From NCBI GenBank assembly GCA_002393835.1, contig DGTW01000024.1, positions 1-7,272 on the forward strand: a DNA stretch of 7,272 bases, written 5' to 3'. The notes under the pieces were generated by a model. It made no database searches and was not told the origin of the DNA. It saw only the letters and a list, made by a program, of their open reading frames with translations. Both the position numbers and the translations under genes were made by a program. Of this stretch, positions 1 through 6,335 are shown piece after piece (position 1 is the stretch's first letter; each line of letters starts with the position of its first letter). The stretch is from Treponema sp. UBA4326 (GTDB lineage: Bacteria > Spirochaetota > Spirochaetia > Treponematales > Treponemataceae).

Positions 1-38
1 GCAATCTTCTGACGCTTTCGTTTTTTTCCACAAGGCAC
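1..38 (-). CDS. Start of a very small basic ribosome-associated-type protein (AURKAIP1/COX24-like), cut by the window edge
   Basis: Only 12 codons and two bases are present, reading M(GTG)-PCGKKRKRQKIA before the window ends. The start is a GTG, supported by a strong AAGGAG Shine-Dalgarno at 46-51 with 7-nt spacing. From memory, the opening PxGKKRKRxK(I/V/M)A matches a family of roughly 30-residue, almost entirely Lys/Arg/His proteins of Bacteroidetes and spirochaetes, annotated as AURKAIP1/COX24-domain proteins and related to the small ribosomal-subunit protein bS22. Such proteins are expected to bind rRNA in the small subunit. Its position just downstream of rpoZ fits a transcription/translation neighbourhood. 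The gene is easy to miss because it is short and starts with GTG. The family call is inference from 12 residues; the presence of a translated start is better supported than the identity. Confidence 0.65.
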   Translation of the reverse strand, partial: MPCGKKRKRQKI

Positions 39-45
39 GATGGCA

Positions 46-51
46 CTCCTT
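46..51 (-). promoter_or_regulatory. Ribosome binding site AAGGAG for the small basic protein
   Basis: The minus strand reads AAGGAG, then seven bases, then GTG. This near-perfect anti-16S match decides the GTG start at 36-38; there is no in-frame ATG nearby. Confidence 0.75.
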
Positions 52-68
52 AGTCTCGAATTGGATTT

Positions 69-97
69 ATTATTAACAAAAGTTGCCCCTTAGTCAA
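69..97 (-). promoter_or_regulatory. Candidate sigma70 promoter for the small basic protein gene
   Basis: On the minus strand TTGACT (92-97) and AATAAT (69-74) are separated by exactly 17 bases; each hexamer matches the consensus at 5 of 6 positions. Transcription would start near 62, giving a short leader that contains the AAGGAG site. The -35 overlaps a small hairpin, CCCTT-GACT-AAGGG on the minus strand (87-100), which could also act at the 3' end of the rpoZ transcript, although no good U-tract follows it. Confidence 0.45.
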
Positions 98-118
98 GGG
101 CTGCTTTTATATCCTGAT

Positions 119-316
119 TTATTTGTCCTCAATACGACGATACTGAATATCCTCGTTGAAGAGCTGTTTTGCTGCGAGAGAAACAACCTTTCCGTCATTC
201 TCTTCGATGCGCTCGTCTTTTGTCATGGCAAGCTGATATGCACGATGGCTTGCCGCAACTGTAGCTTCATAAATATTGCCGCTGAATTTTACGGTCTTTT
301 CCAAAGGAAAAATCAT
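119..316 (-). CDS. rpoZ: DNA-directed RNA polymerase omega subunit
   Basis: The 65-residue protein is a short omega subunit, the RNA polymerase component that helps fold and assemble the beta' subunit. The core helix region (about residues 14-52) carries the family pattern: GNIYEATVAASHRAYQLA aligns with the E. coli stretch around GNRFDLVLVAARRARQM, and EENDGKVVSLAAKQL aligns with EENDKTTVIALREI. It lacks the E. coli C-terminal tail (91 residues there), as is usual in spirochaetes. The only in-frame ATG is at 314-316, preceded by AAGGGG (328-333) with a long 11-nt spacing. It has its own strong promoter just upstream and lies between the hydrolase gene and the small basic protein gene on the same strand. 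Small, but clearly coding because of the family match. Confidence 0.88.
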   Translation of the reverse strand: MIFPLEKTVKFSGNIYEATVAASHRAYQLAMTKDERIEENDGKVVSLAAKQLFNEDIQYRRIEDK

Positions 317-347
317 TATAACGCTATCCCCTTAAAGTGATTCTAAT

Positions 348-376
348 ATTTTATAAGAAGTTATCCGTTGTGTCAA
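348..376 (-). promoter_or_regulatory. Strong sigma70 promoter for rpoZ
   Basis: The minus strand carries a perfect TTGACA (371-376), a 17-base spacer and TAAAAT (348-353, 5 of 6). The predicted start is near 341, leaving a leader of about 25 nt before the rpoZ ATG. An imperfect palindrome (341-359, 8-bp arms with one mismatched pair around a 3-base centre) covers the -10 element and could be an operator or simply AT-rich sequence. Confidence 0.75.
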
Positions 377-387
377 TAATAACGGGA

Positions 388-1335
388 CTATTTTTTACGC
401 CATATCATTTTATTGGCTTCTATGTAATATTCAATTTTCCCGGCTTCGTAGAGTCCCGAAAGATATGAGCGCAGGGTGCTTCCGATAAGGCAGTACTGGC
501 TGGTCTTCAGTACGATTCCGCTCCTGTCTGCGACGGCCTTGAGCAAGTCTTCCATTGTTTTCGGGCTTTTCAGCTCGTCCACAATCATGTCCTCGGTCTC
601 CAAAATCGCAAGCAGATTCAGCTCGGCGATTCCCTCTACGTTGTCCGTGATGTCGCCGTGCCCCGGAATGAAAAAATCAGCCTCATACTGAGAAATCTTC
701 ATCAGGGACTCTTTTGTCTTTGTCTCGTCGAGAAGATACTGAATCCAGTGTTTTTTGATTGAATTCCGCCCGGAGAGCACATCGCCGGCAAAAAAGACTT
801 TCTTTCCGTCCGTGTCGGTCAGCAAAAAACCGACCTGATCGACATAATGCCCCGGAAGGGAAATCACTTCGAGGGAAATCTGGCCATCCTTGCAGGGAAT
901 TTTGATTTTTTCCTCGCCGTCAAAGACCCTTGTAACACGGCAGGCCTCGGCAAGCAGGTATTTCGAGCGTATGTCATGGATGGCTTTTCCGCCCCAGACA
1001 AGCTGGGTCTCAATCTCAGGGAATTCCATGAGATAGGCCTCCCCTTTTGAAGCCCAGACCTGGCAGCCGGTCTTCCGCACCAGGAAGGAGTTTCCGCCGC
1101 AATGGTCAGCATGGGAATGAGTGTTCAGAATGACCTTAAGGCTGTAATCAGGGAAATTCTCGCCGATAAAATCCAGGACCCTAGCTCCGCTGGTCTCGTC
1201 ATTGCCGGAATCTACTATATAGATACATTTTTCCCCGCTCTCAGACTCAAAGCGGATAAGGCCCAGGTTAGTCGGCATTTTAAGATAAGAGATATGAGAT
1301 GTTAATTGCACAAGCTGTTCGTTAGTGACTGACAT
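388..1335 (-). CDS. Metallo-beta-lactamase-fold metal-dependent hydrolase
   Basis: The 315-residue soluble protein has the full metal-binding set of the MBL fold. The HxHxDH signature is at residues 73-78 (H73, H75, D77, H78), with further ligands H163 (in LPGHYVDQ), D185 (FFAGDV) and H226 (PGHGD). These place two metal ions, normally zinc, at a hydrolytic centre. The order of motifs and the PGHGD ending resemble the glyoxalase II/LACTB2-like branch, so thioester, phosphodiester or RNA substrates are all possible; the substrate cannot be read from the sequence. Residues after about 240 form a separate helical tail of winged-helix appearance. The ATG at 1333-1335 has a GAGGA site about 7 nt upstream. 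It follows recJ on the same strand after a 142-bp gap filled by a hairpin element, so co-transcription with recJ is plausible but unproven. No promoter of its own is obvious. Confidence 0.9.
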   Translation of the reverse strand: MSVTNEQLVQLTSHISYLKMPTNLGLIRFESESGEKCIYIVDSGNDETSGARVLDFIGENFPDYSLKVILNTHSHADHCGGNSFLVRKTGCQVWASKGEAYLMEFPEIETQLVWGGKAIHDIRSKYLLAEACRVTRVFDGEEKIKIPCKDGQISLEVISLPGHYVDQVGFLLTDTDGKKVFFAGDVLSGRNSIKKHWIQYLLDETKTKESLMKISQYEADFFIPGHGDITDNVEGIAELNLLAILETEDMIVDELKSPKTMEDLLKAVADRSGIVLKTSQYCLIGSTLRSYLSGLYEAGKIEYYIEANKMIWRKK

Positions 1336-1353
1336 TGATTTTTCCTCGTAATA

Positions 1354-1440
1354 GTGCTAGGGCATGGAGCACCGCGAAGCGTTCCGAAGGAATGAGCGTT
1401 AGCGAAGTGCGTAACGCCCGACCCGCGAAGCGGGGAGCAC
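1354..1440 (+). repeat. Hairpin-rich intergenic element, copy A
   Basis: This 87-bp element lies between the recJ stop and the hydrolase start and is a diverged, inverted relative of the element at 6336-6435. Three stem-loops stand out: GTGCT/AGCAC (1354-1358 with 1368-1372), TTCC-GAA-GGAA (1382-1392) and CCCGC-GAA-GCGGG (1422-1434). A further stem pairs GCGTTA (1396-1401) with TAACGC (1412-1417). The stable mini-hairpin motif GCGAAGC occurs at 1374-1380 and 1425-1431. Blocks shared with copy B include CTAGGGC(A/G)TGGAGC, AATGAGCG and AGCGAAG. No ORF is carried. It may be REP-like or a small non-autonomous mobile element; this is inferred from two copies only. Confidence 0.75.
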
Positions 1441-1470
1441 CCTAATTCCTAATTCCTAATTCCTAATTCC
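1441..1470 (+). repeat. Short tandem repeat, 7-bp unit CCTAATT, about 4.3 copies
   Basis: Four perfect heptamers plus two bases abut the tail of hairpin element A and end 7 bp before the recJ stop codon. The tract is non-coding. Perfect short tandem arrays can change copy number by slipped-strand replication. Its position against the element suggests it may be part of, or created beside, the repeat unit. The equivalent flank of copy B has only one loosely similar stretch. Confidence 0.9.
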
Positions 1471-1477
1471 GCATTAT

Positions 1478-3616
1478 TTACAAACTCTTCCTAATGTCCG
1501 TGATAATCAGCTGGGGAGTCTCAACGCCGTTAAAGCAGTTTCGCCCCACCTGATAAAGGACATCGACCAGATCGCCCTTGTCAAAATCCCTGTGCAGGCT
1601 CTCGGCCCCGCCCCAGTACATGGCCGGCCACTTAGTCCTTCCCAAGTCAAAAGTGAGCTTTAAGTGCTGCCGCTCAGTCTTTCCGATTACGGCGGCGTCA
1701 CAAATTCTAAGGCTCCGGCTCATAAAAGTCAGCTCACGGTTTTCCTCGCCATAAGGCTCAAAATCATCGACAATCGAAAGCAAGTCAGGCTTTAAATAGT
1801 CGCTGGGAATCTCGGCATCAATGTTTATCTGCTCGGCCTCGGAAGAAGAAAGCTCTATTTCAGGAACGAATTTGTCCAGTGCCGCAAGGAAATCTTTCAG
1901 CCGCTCCTTTTTGAAGGTAAAGCCCGCCGCATAAGCGTGACCGCCGTAGCTGACGAACAAATCCGACATTTTATCCAGCAAAGAAAGGACCTCAAAGCCC
2001 CGGCAGCTCCGCATTGAGCCTATTGCGTTCTCGTCAACAAAAGTGATTGCCATGGCAGGAATATCGTAGACATTCACAAGCTTGCCGGCGATTGTGCCCG
2101 ACACGCCCCGGTTAATGCGCTCGTCGATAATCACGCAGAGCTTTCCGCCGTACTTCTCTATGCTCTCTTTTGCCTGCATGGCCGCATAATTCCAGCCCTC
2201 GCTGCCAAGAGCCTTTCGCTCGTTGTTCATCTCGATGATTTTCCTGGCTATTTCGGTGCGTTTTCCGGCATCTTTTTCAAGGAAAAGCTCAAGGCCAATC
2301 TCAGGCTGCCCCAGCCGGCCTGTCGCATTCAGGGCCGGGTTTATATTCCATGACAAATCAGTGGCGTTGATTCGCTTTCCCAGCAGTCCCTGCATTGAAA
2401 GAAGCTCACGCAAGCCTTCCCGGGCATTTCCCTTGTTCATGGAGGCAATTCCGTGGCGGATAAAGATTCGATTTTCGTTTTTGAGCGGCATGATGTCCGC
2501 CAGGGCGGCCAGGGCCACGAGCTGCAAATCCCTCTCGTTGGCCTTTGCATATGACGGGAACTGCTTTAAAAGCTGGGCATTCACGAAAGTGACGAATATA
2601 TTGAAGAAACCTTTGATTTCAGTATTCTGCTCCGGGTTGTAGCGGGCGAGCTTTGACTTTGATTTGAGTTGCTCCAAGGAGAAAGATGCGAGCGGGGCAA
2701 GGGAATCGACTTTTGCAACCTGAGGTCTCAAATCCATAAAGTTGAAGTCAGCTCCACTGCCAAAGGCCTGGGCAAGGAGAGAAGAAGTCGCTTTTTCGTC
2801 CCAGACAAAAATCTGCTGGCCCCGCAAAAAATCCACGAGTTTTGTTTCCATGATTGACTTTCCGCCAGTCACGGTCTCGCAGAGATAGTCTTTTTCGACA
2901 AGATTCTGAGTTTTCAGAACCTCAATTTTACACTTTTCTCCCTCAACTCTTGCAGTAAGAAGGGCAATTTCATTCTTGTAAAGCTCGCTCTCTGCAAAAC
3001 GCAGGGCAGAGACAACCTTGTAGACTACGGCACAACCAGAAATGTCCTTAAAGGGATAGCCAGAGTCCTCACACTTAGGGTTTACGATAATCGCAGGAGA
3101 AGGAAGAATCTCCGGCGGCGTGTGATGATCGATTACGATTACATCCATGCCCTTTCCGCTAGCGTACGCAATTTCCTCAACATTGGAAATTCCGCAATCC
3201 ACAGTAATGACAAGGGAGCCGAAAATTTTCTCAAAGTCATCGACGGTTTTTTTGTTGAGGCCGTAAGGGTCGGTTCCGCCGGGAAGCCGCCAGCTCACAT
3301 CAATTCCGATGGAAGTTAGGTAATCGTAAAGCAGGGCCGTAGAGCTTATTCCGTCAACATCCCTGTCACCGAAAATAAGGACTTTTTCTCCCTCTTCCTT
3401 TGCCTGTAAAATTCTGTCTACGGCATCCTCCATATTTGAAAAAAGGAAGGGATTGTGCATGAATCGCAAGTCATCTTCCAGGAAGAATTGAACGTCGCTT
3501 CCCTCGGTTATTCCACGGCGGGACAAGATTGAAGCCGTGAGGGCATTTACGCCATATTTATCGTACAAAGCACCCACATCGGCACGGGTTATATTCTTTT
3601 TTATCCAGTTTTTCAT
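1478..3616 (-). CDS. recJ: Single-stranded-DNA-specific 5'-3' exonuclease RecJ with an internal insertion
   Basis: The 712-residue protein belongs to the DHH phosphoesterase family and should degrade single-stranded DNA 5' to 3' in recombination and mismatch/base repair. Visible motifs in order: motif I as GDRDVDG (83-89), motif II VDCGI (139-143), motif III DHH (163-165), motif IV ALADIMPL (371-378) followed by NR, a P-LNATGRLG segment near 427-436, the DHHA1 motif GGHAYAAG (558-565), and a C-terminal OB-fold segment opening with PYGEENRE (621-628). E. coli RecJ has 577 residues; the excess here is mainly about 120-140 extra residues between SGCAVVYK (193-200) and motif IV. Motif I has Arg85 where Tyr is usual, but all its aspartates remain. 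The ATG at 3614-3616 follows a modest CGGAAA site. The gene is divergent from the c-di-GMP gene and upstream of the hydrolase gene on the same strand. Confidence 0.92.
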   Translation of the reverse strand: MKNWIKKNITRADVGALYDKYGVNALTASILSRRGITEGSDVQFFLEDDLRFMHNPFLFSNMEDAVDRILQAKEEGEKVLIFGDRDVDGISSTALLYDYLTSIGIDVSWRLPGGTDPYGLNKKTVDDFEKIFGSLVITVDCGISNVEEIAYASGKGMDVIVIDHHTPPEILPSPAIIVNPKCEDSGYPFKDISGCAVVYKVVSALRFAESELYKNEIALLTARVEGEKCKIEVLKTQNLVEKDYLCETVTGGKSIMETKLVDFLRGQQIFVWDEKATSSLLAQAFGSGADFNFMDLRPQVAKVDSLAPLASFSLEQLKSKSKLARYNPEQNTEIKGFFNIFVTFVNAQLLKQFPSYAKANERDLQLVALAALADIMPLKNENRIFIRHGIASMNKGNAREGLRELLSMQGLLGKRINATDLSWNINPALNATGRLGQPEIGLELFLEKDAGKRTEIARKIIEMNNERKALGSEGWNYAAMQAKESIEKYGGKLCVIIDERINRGVSGTIAGKLVNVYDIPAMAITFVDENAIGSMRSCRGFEVLSLLDKMSDLFVSYGGHAYAAGFTFKKERLKDFLAALDKFVPEIELSSSEAEQINIDAEIPSDYLKPDLLSIVDDFEPYGEENRELTFMSRSLRICDAAVIGKTERQHLKLTFDLGRTKWPAMYWGGAESLHRDFDKGDLVDVLYQVGRNCFNGVETPQLIITDIRKSL

Positions 3617-3691
3617 GATATTTCCGCTTAGAGAATAGCATATAAAGAAAAAAAATTCTATCTTTGCGGGAAAACGAGGCAGAGTCTCCGC

Positions 3692-3721
3692 ATTATAATT
3701 CGTTTTCTCTGTACATGTCGC
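3692..3721 (-). promoter_or_regulatory. Candidate promoter for recJ
   Basis: The minus strand has a perfect TATAAT (3692-3697) preceded, at an 18-base spacing, by GCGACA (3716-3721, 4 of 6). Transcription would start near 3685, giving a leader of about 70 nt. The -10 region is nearly palindromic (ATTATAAT), so a TATAAT can also be read on the plus strand, but it has no matching -35 there. Confidence 0.5.
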
Positions 3722-3738
3722 AGCCCCAGCCCCGCCAT

Positions 3739-3769
3739 GTAAAATTTTCTACATATTTTAAATAATTTT
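3739..3769 (+). promoter_or_regulatory. AT-rich UP-element-like tract upstream of the phosphodiesterase promoter
   Basis: About 31 bases of almost pure A/T lie immediately upstream of the -35 box, where the RNA polymerase alpha C-terminal domain binds. It contains the inverted pair TAAAAT/ATTTTA (3740-3745 and 3755-3760). It could raise promoter strength or bind a regulator; this is inferred from composition and position only. Confidence 0.35.
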
Positions 3770-3798
3770 TTTACATTATTTCAATGTCGTGTTACAAT
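3770..3798 (+). promoter_or_regulatory. Sigma70 promoter placed directly at the start codon of the phosphodiesterase gene
   Basis: TTTACA (3770-3775, 5 of 6) and TACAAT (3793-3798, 5 of 6) are separated by exactly 17 bases. Normal start-site spacing puts the first transcribed base at about 3803-3806, which is the tandem ATGATG of the gene. No Shine-Dalgarno is visible before the ATG, consistent with a leaderless transcript. Confidence 0.6.
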
Positions 3799-3802
3799 AA
3801 TA

Positions 3803-6313
3803 ATGATGGATGTAAATTACTACGACTATCTCACAGGATTGCCAACGATGACCTACTTCTTTGAAACTGCAGCGGCAATCAAGGAGAAAATAACAAAACA
3901 ATACGATCAGCCAGTCCTTCTTTTTCTCAACCTTAGCGGCATGAAGGTCTATAACCAAAAGCAGGGTTTTTCCGCCGGCAATGATTTTTTAAAGGCCTTT
4001 TCCGAAACCCTGACAAAATACTTTGACAAAGAAAATTGCTGCCGCCTGGGAGGAGTTCATTTTGCGGCCATAAGCGGCGAAAAACAGGCAAAGGACACCG
4101 TTTACAAATTTCTTGAAAGCTGCAAGCTCCTTGATCCGACCAACGTAATTTTTCCTCATGTCGGCATTTACCAGTATTCAACGGAGGATGTCAGCATCAA
4201 CATGGCCTGCGACAGGGCAAAGCTCGCCTGCGATGCCCTAAAAAACGACAGGTCAGCCGGTCTTGCCTACTACGACCTTTCAATCAGACACGCCGACGAA
4301 AATCACCGCTATATCGTCGAAAACCTCAGCAAGGCACTTTCTGAACGCTGGATAACAGTTTACTATCAGCCCATCGTAAGGGCAGTAAACGCAAAAATAT
4401 GTGACGAAGAAGCCCTTGCCCGCTGGATAGACCCAGTAAAAGGCTTTTTATCTCCCGCAGATTTCATTCCCATACTCGAAGAAGAAAAACTCATCTATAA
4501 GGTGGACTTGTATGTAGTCGAGCGGGTGCTGGAAAAAATGAAATACATGGAGTCAAAGGGATATCCCATCATTCCCCAGTCCATTAACCTGTCCCGCTCT
4601 GACTTTGAATCCTGCGACATTGTTGAGGAAATCCGAAGCAGGGTCGATCTGGCCGGCATTTCCCGTTCCATGCTCTCAATAGAAATCACCGAAAGCATCA
4701 TCGGAAGCGACTTTGACTTTATGATGAAGCAAATTCTCAGGTTCAAGGAGCTTGGCTTTCCAGTCTGGATGGACGATTTCGGAAGCGGCTACTCATCGCT
4801 CAATGTCCTTAAAGAAATTCCCTTCGACCTCATAAAATTCGACATGAGCTTCATGCGGCAGTTCAACGCCAAAAACAACGGAAAAATCATCCTGGCTGAA
4901 CTTATGAAAATGGCTTTTTCCATCGATGTCGATACTGTTTGCGAAGGCGTTGAAACAGAAGAGCAGATTCAATTCCTGCGTGAAGTCGGCTGCTCTAAGA
5001 TTCAGGGCTTCTATTATGGCAAACCCACTCCGCTTGAACTCATTCTCCAAAACATCAGCGAAAAAAGAGCGTTGGACTATGAGAATCCAGATGAAACCCA
5101 CTATTACGAGACCATTGGCAGGGTGAACCTGCAGGATCTTACGGCAATCACCTACGGAAACGAAAAAGACTTCAACAATGTCTTCAACATGCTGCCAATG
5201 GCAATTCTGGAGCTTAAAAGCAATTCAGTCCGTTTTGTCCGCACCAACCAGTCTTATAGGAATTTTTTCAGGAGATTTTTCAACCTCAACCTTACCGGGA
5301 ACGACATTCCAATCACAGATGTTCTAAAGGGCAGCGGGGCTGGATTTTTCAGCATAGTAAAGCAAGTCTCAAAAGACGGAAACAGGACTTTCATCGACGA
5401 GCTTCTTCCTGACGGCTCCGTCGCCAATTACTTTATCCGAAAGCTGGCCGAAAATTCCTGCGCAAAAACCGTGGCCCTGGCGGTTGGCATCCTCTCTATC
5501 AGGGATGCCAGCAAGGGCACGACCTACGCAAATCTGGCAAGGGCACTGGCAAAGGATTACTTCAAGCTCTACTACATAAACCTGGAGACAGACGAATATA
5601 CTGAATATGACTCGGCTTCAGGAAGTGAATCAATGACCATCGAAAATCACGGCGAAAATTTCTTTGAGCAGGCAAAAATTGAAATTCCGCAGCGTCTCCA
5701 CAAAGATGACATAGCCATGTTCGACCAATTCTTCTCAAAAGAAAACATCATAAAGGAAATTGATTCACAGGGTACATTTACCCTCACATACCGAATTCTT
5801 ACAAAAGACGGCTCTTTCTATGCCAACCTCAAGGCAATGAGAATGCAGCAAAACGGGAATTACATCATCATTGGCGTAAGCAACATCGATTCCCAAATGA
5901 AGCAAAAGGAACTTTTGGAAAAGGCCCAGCAGGAACAGATTATTTACCAGCGCCTCATGTCGCTAACGGGAGATTACATTGCCCTCTATGTGGTTGACCC
6001 GACGACAGAAGAATTCACTGAATACAGTTCGGCGAGCATTTACGGAGAATACAATCTTCCGAAACACGGAAAAGATTTCTTTGCCGTTACCAGGAAAAAC
6101 GCCGAAAAAGCCCTGCACCCAGACGATATAGCTGGCTTCCAGAAAGTATTCACTCTGGAGAATGTCCTGCACGAAATAGAGCATGGCGGGCTATTCACCT
6201 TCCACGGTCGTCTTATTTTAGGAGGAAAAGCCCAGCCCTACAGCGTAAGAGTCTCTATGGTCAAGGAAAAAGGCGAAAACAAGCTCATTGTTGGAACAAG
6301 GCTCAGCAATTGA
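3803..6313 (+). CDS. Cyclic-di-GMP phosphodiesterase: degenerate GGDEF, intact EAL, C-terminal PAS-like sensors
   Basis: The 836-residue cytoplasmic protein should hydrolyse cyclic di-GMP to pGpG. The N-terminal GGDEF domain (about 5-160) begins with YLTGLPTMTYFF but has GGVHF (83-87) at the signature, losing the metal and catalytic acids, so cyclase activity is unlikely. The EAL domain (about 172-418) keeps every key residue: E203 in EALARW, N262, E294 and E297 in EITES, D324-D325 in DDFGSGYSSL, K345, E381 in EGVET, and Q401. The tail holds a PAS-like segment (about 454-568) and two mutually similar PAS-like segments (about 585-695 and 722-834), joined by a charged helix. No membrane segments or signal peptide are seen, so any signal is probably intracellular. 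The start at 3803 or the adjacent ATG at 3806 keeps the LTGLP motif. A later ATG at 3848 has a weak AGGA site but would remove that motif. The gene is transcribed alone, divergent from recJ. Confidence 0.93.
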   Translation: MMDVNYYDYLTGLPTMTYFFETAAAIKEKITKQYDQPVLLFLNLSGMKVYNQKQGFSAGNDFLKAFSETLTKYFDKENCCRLGGVHFAAISGEKQAKDTVYKFLESCKLLDPTNVIFPHVGIYQYSTEDVSINMACDRAKLACDALKNDRSAGLAYYDLSIRHADENHRYIVENLSKALSERWITVYYQPIVRAVNAKICDEEALARWIDPVKGFLSPADFIPILEEEKLIYKVDLYVVERVLEKMKYMESKGYPIIPQSINLSRSDFESCDIVEEIRSRVDLAGISRSMLSIEITESIIGSDFDFMMKQILRFKELGFPVWMDDFGSGYSSLNVLKEIPFDLIKFDMSFMRQFNAKNNGKIILAELMKMAFSIDVDTVCEGVETEEQIQFLREVGCSKIQGFYYGKPTPLELILQNISEKRALDYENPDETHYYETIGRVNLQDLTAITYGNEKDFNNVFNMLPMAILELKSNSVRFVRTNQSYRNFFRRFFNLNLTGNDIPITDVLKGSGAGFFSIVKQVSKDGNRTFIDELLPDGSVANYFIRKLAENSCAKTVALAVGILSIRDASKGTTYANLARALAKDYFKLYYINLETDEYTEYDSASGSESMTIENHGENFFEQAKIEIPQRLHKDDIAMFDQFFSKENIIKEIDSQGTFTLTYRILTKDGSFYANLKAMRMQQNGNYIIIGVSNIDSQMKQKELLEKAQQEQIIYQRLMSLTGDYIALYVVDPTTEEFTEYSSASIYGEYNLPKHGKDFFAVTRKNAEKALHPDDIAGFQKVFTLENVLHEIEHGGLFTFHGRLILGGKAQPYSVRVSMVKEKGENKLIVGTRLSN

Positions 6314-6335
6314 AAAAGGGGAAATGGAAAATCTG

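Noticed and set aside
83..340. An 85-codon plus-strand frame covering rpoZ
   Set aside because: It is the antisense of rpoZ. The minus-strand product matches the omega family, while this one has no family resemblance.
388..1335. Assigning the MBL protein to a specific function (glyoxalase II, RNase J, lactonase)
   Set aside because: All metal ligands are present, but no substrate-specific motif or neighbour decides between the subfamilies.
1441..1470. CRISPR array
   Set aside because: The units are 7-bp direct tandem repeats without spacers, and no cas genes are nearby.
2223..2642. A 139-codon plus-strand open frame opposite recJ
   Set aside because: It lies wholly within recJ, whose catalytic motifs are unmistakable. 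The frame has no recognisable family features and no ribosome site that I can see.
1478..3616. Frameshift or gene fusion explaining the long RecJ
   Set aside because: The frame is open throughout and all RecJ motifs are in order on both sides of the extra segment, so an in-frame insertion fits better.
388..3616. A dedicated recJ/MBL/rpoZ defence or repair system
   Set aside because: These are common housekeeping families, separated by gaps and separate promoters. Nothing in the sequence shows a joint function.
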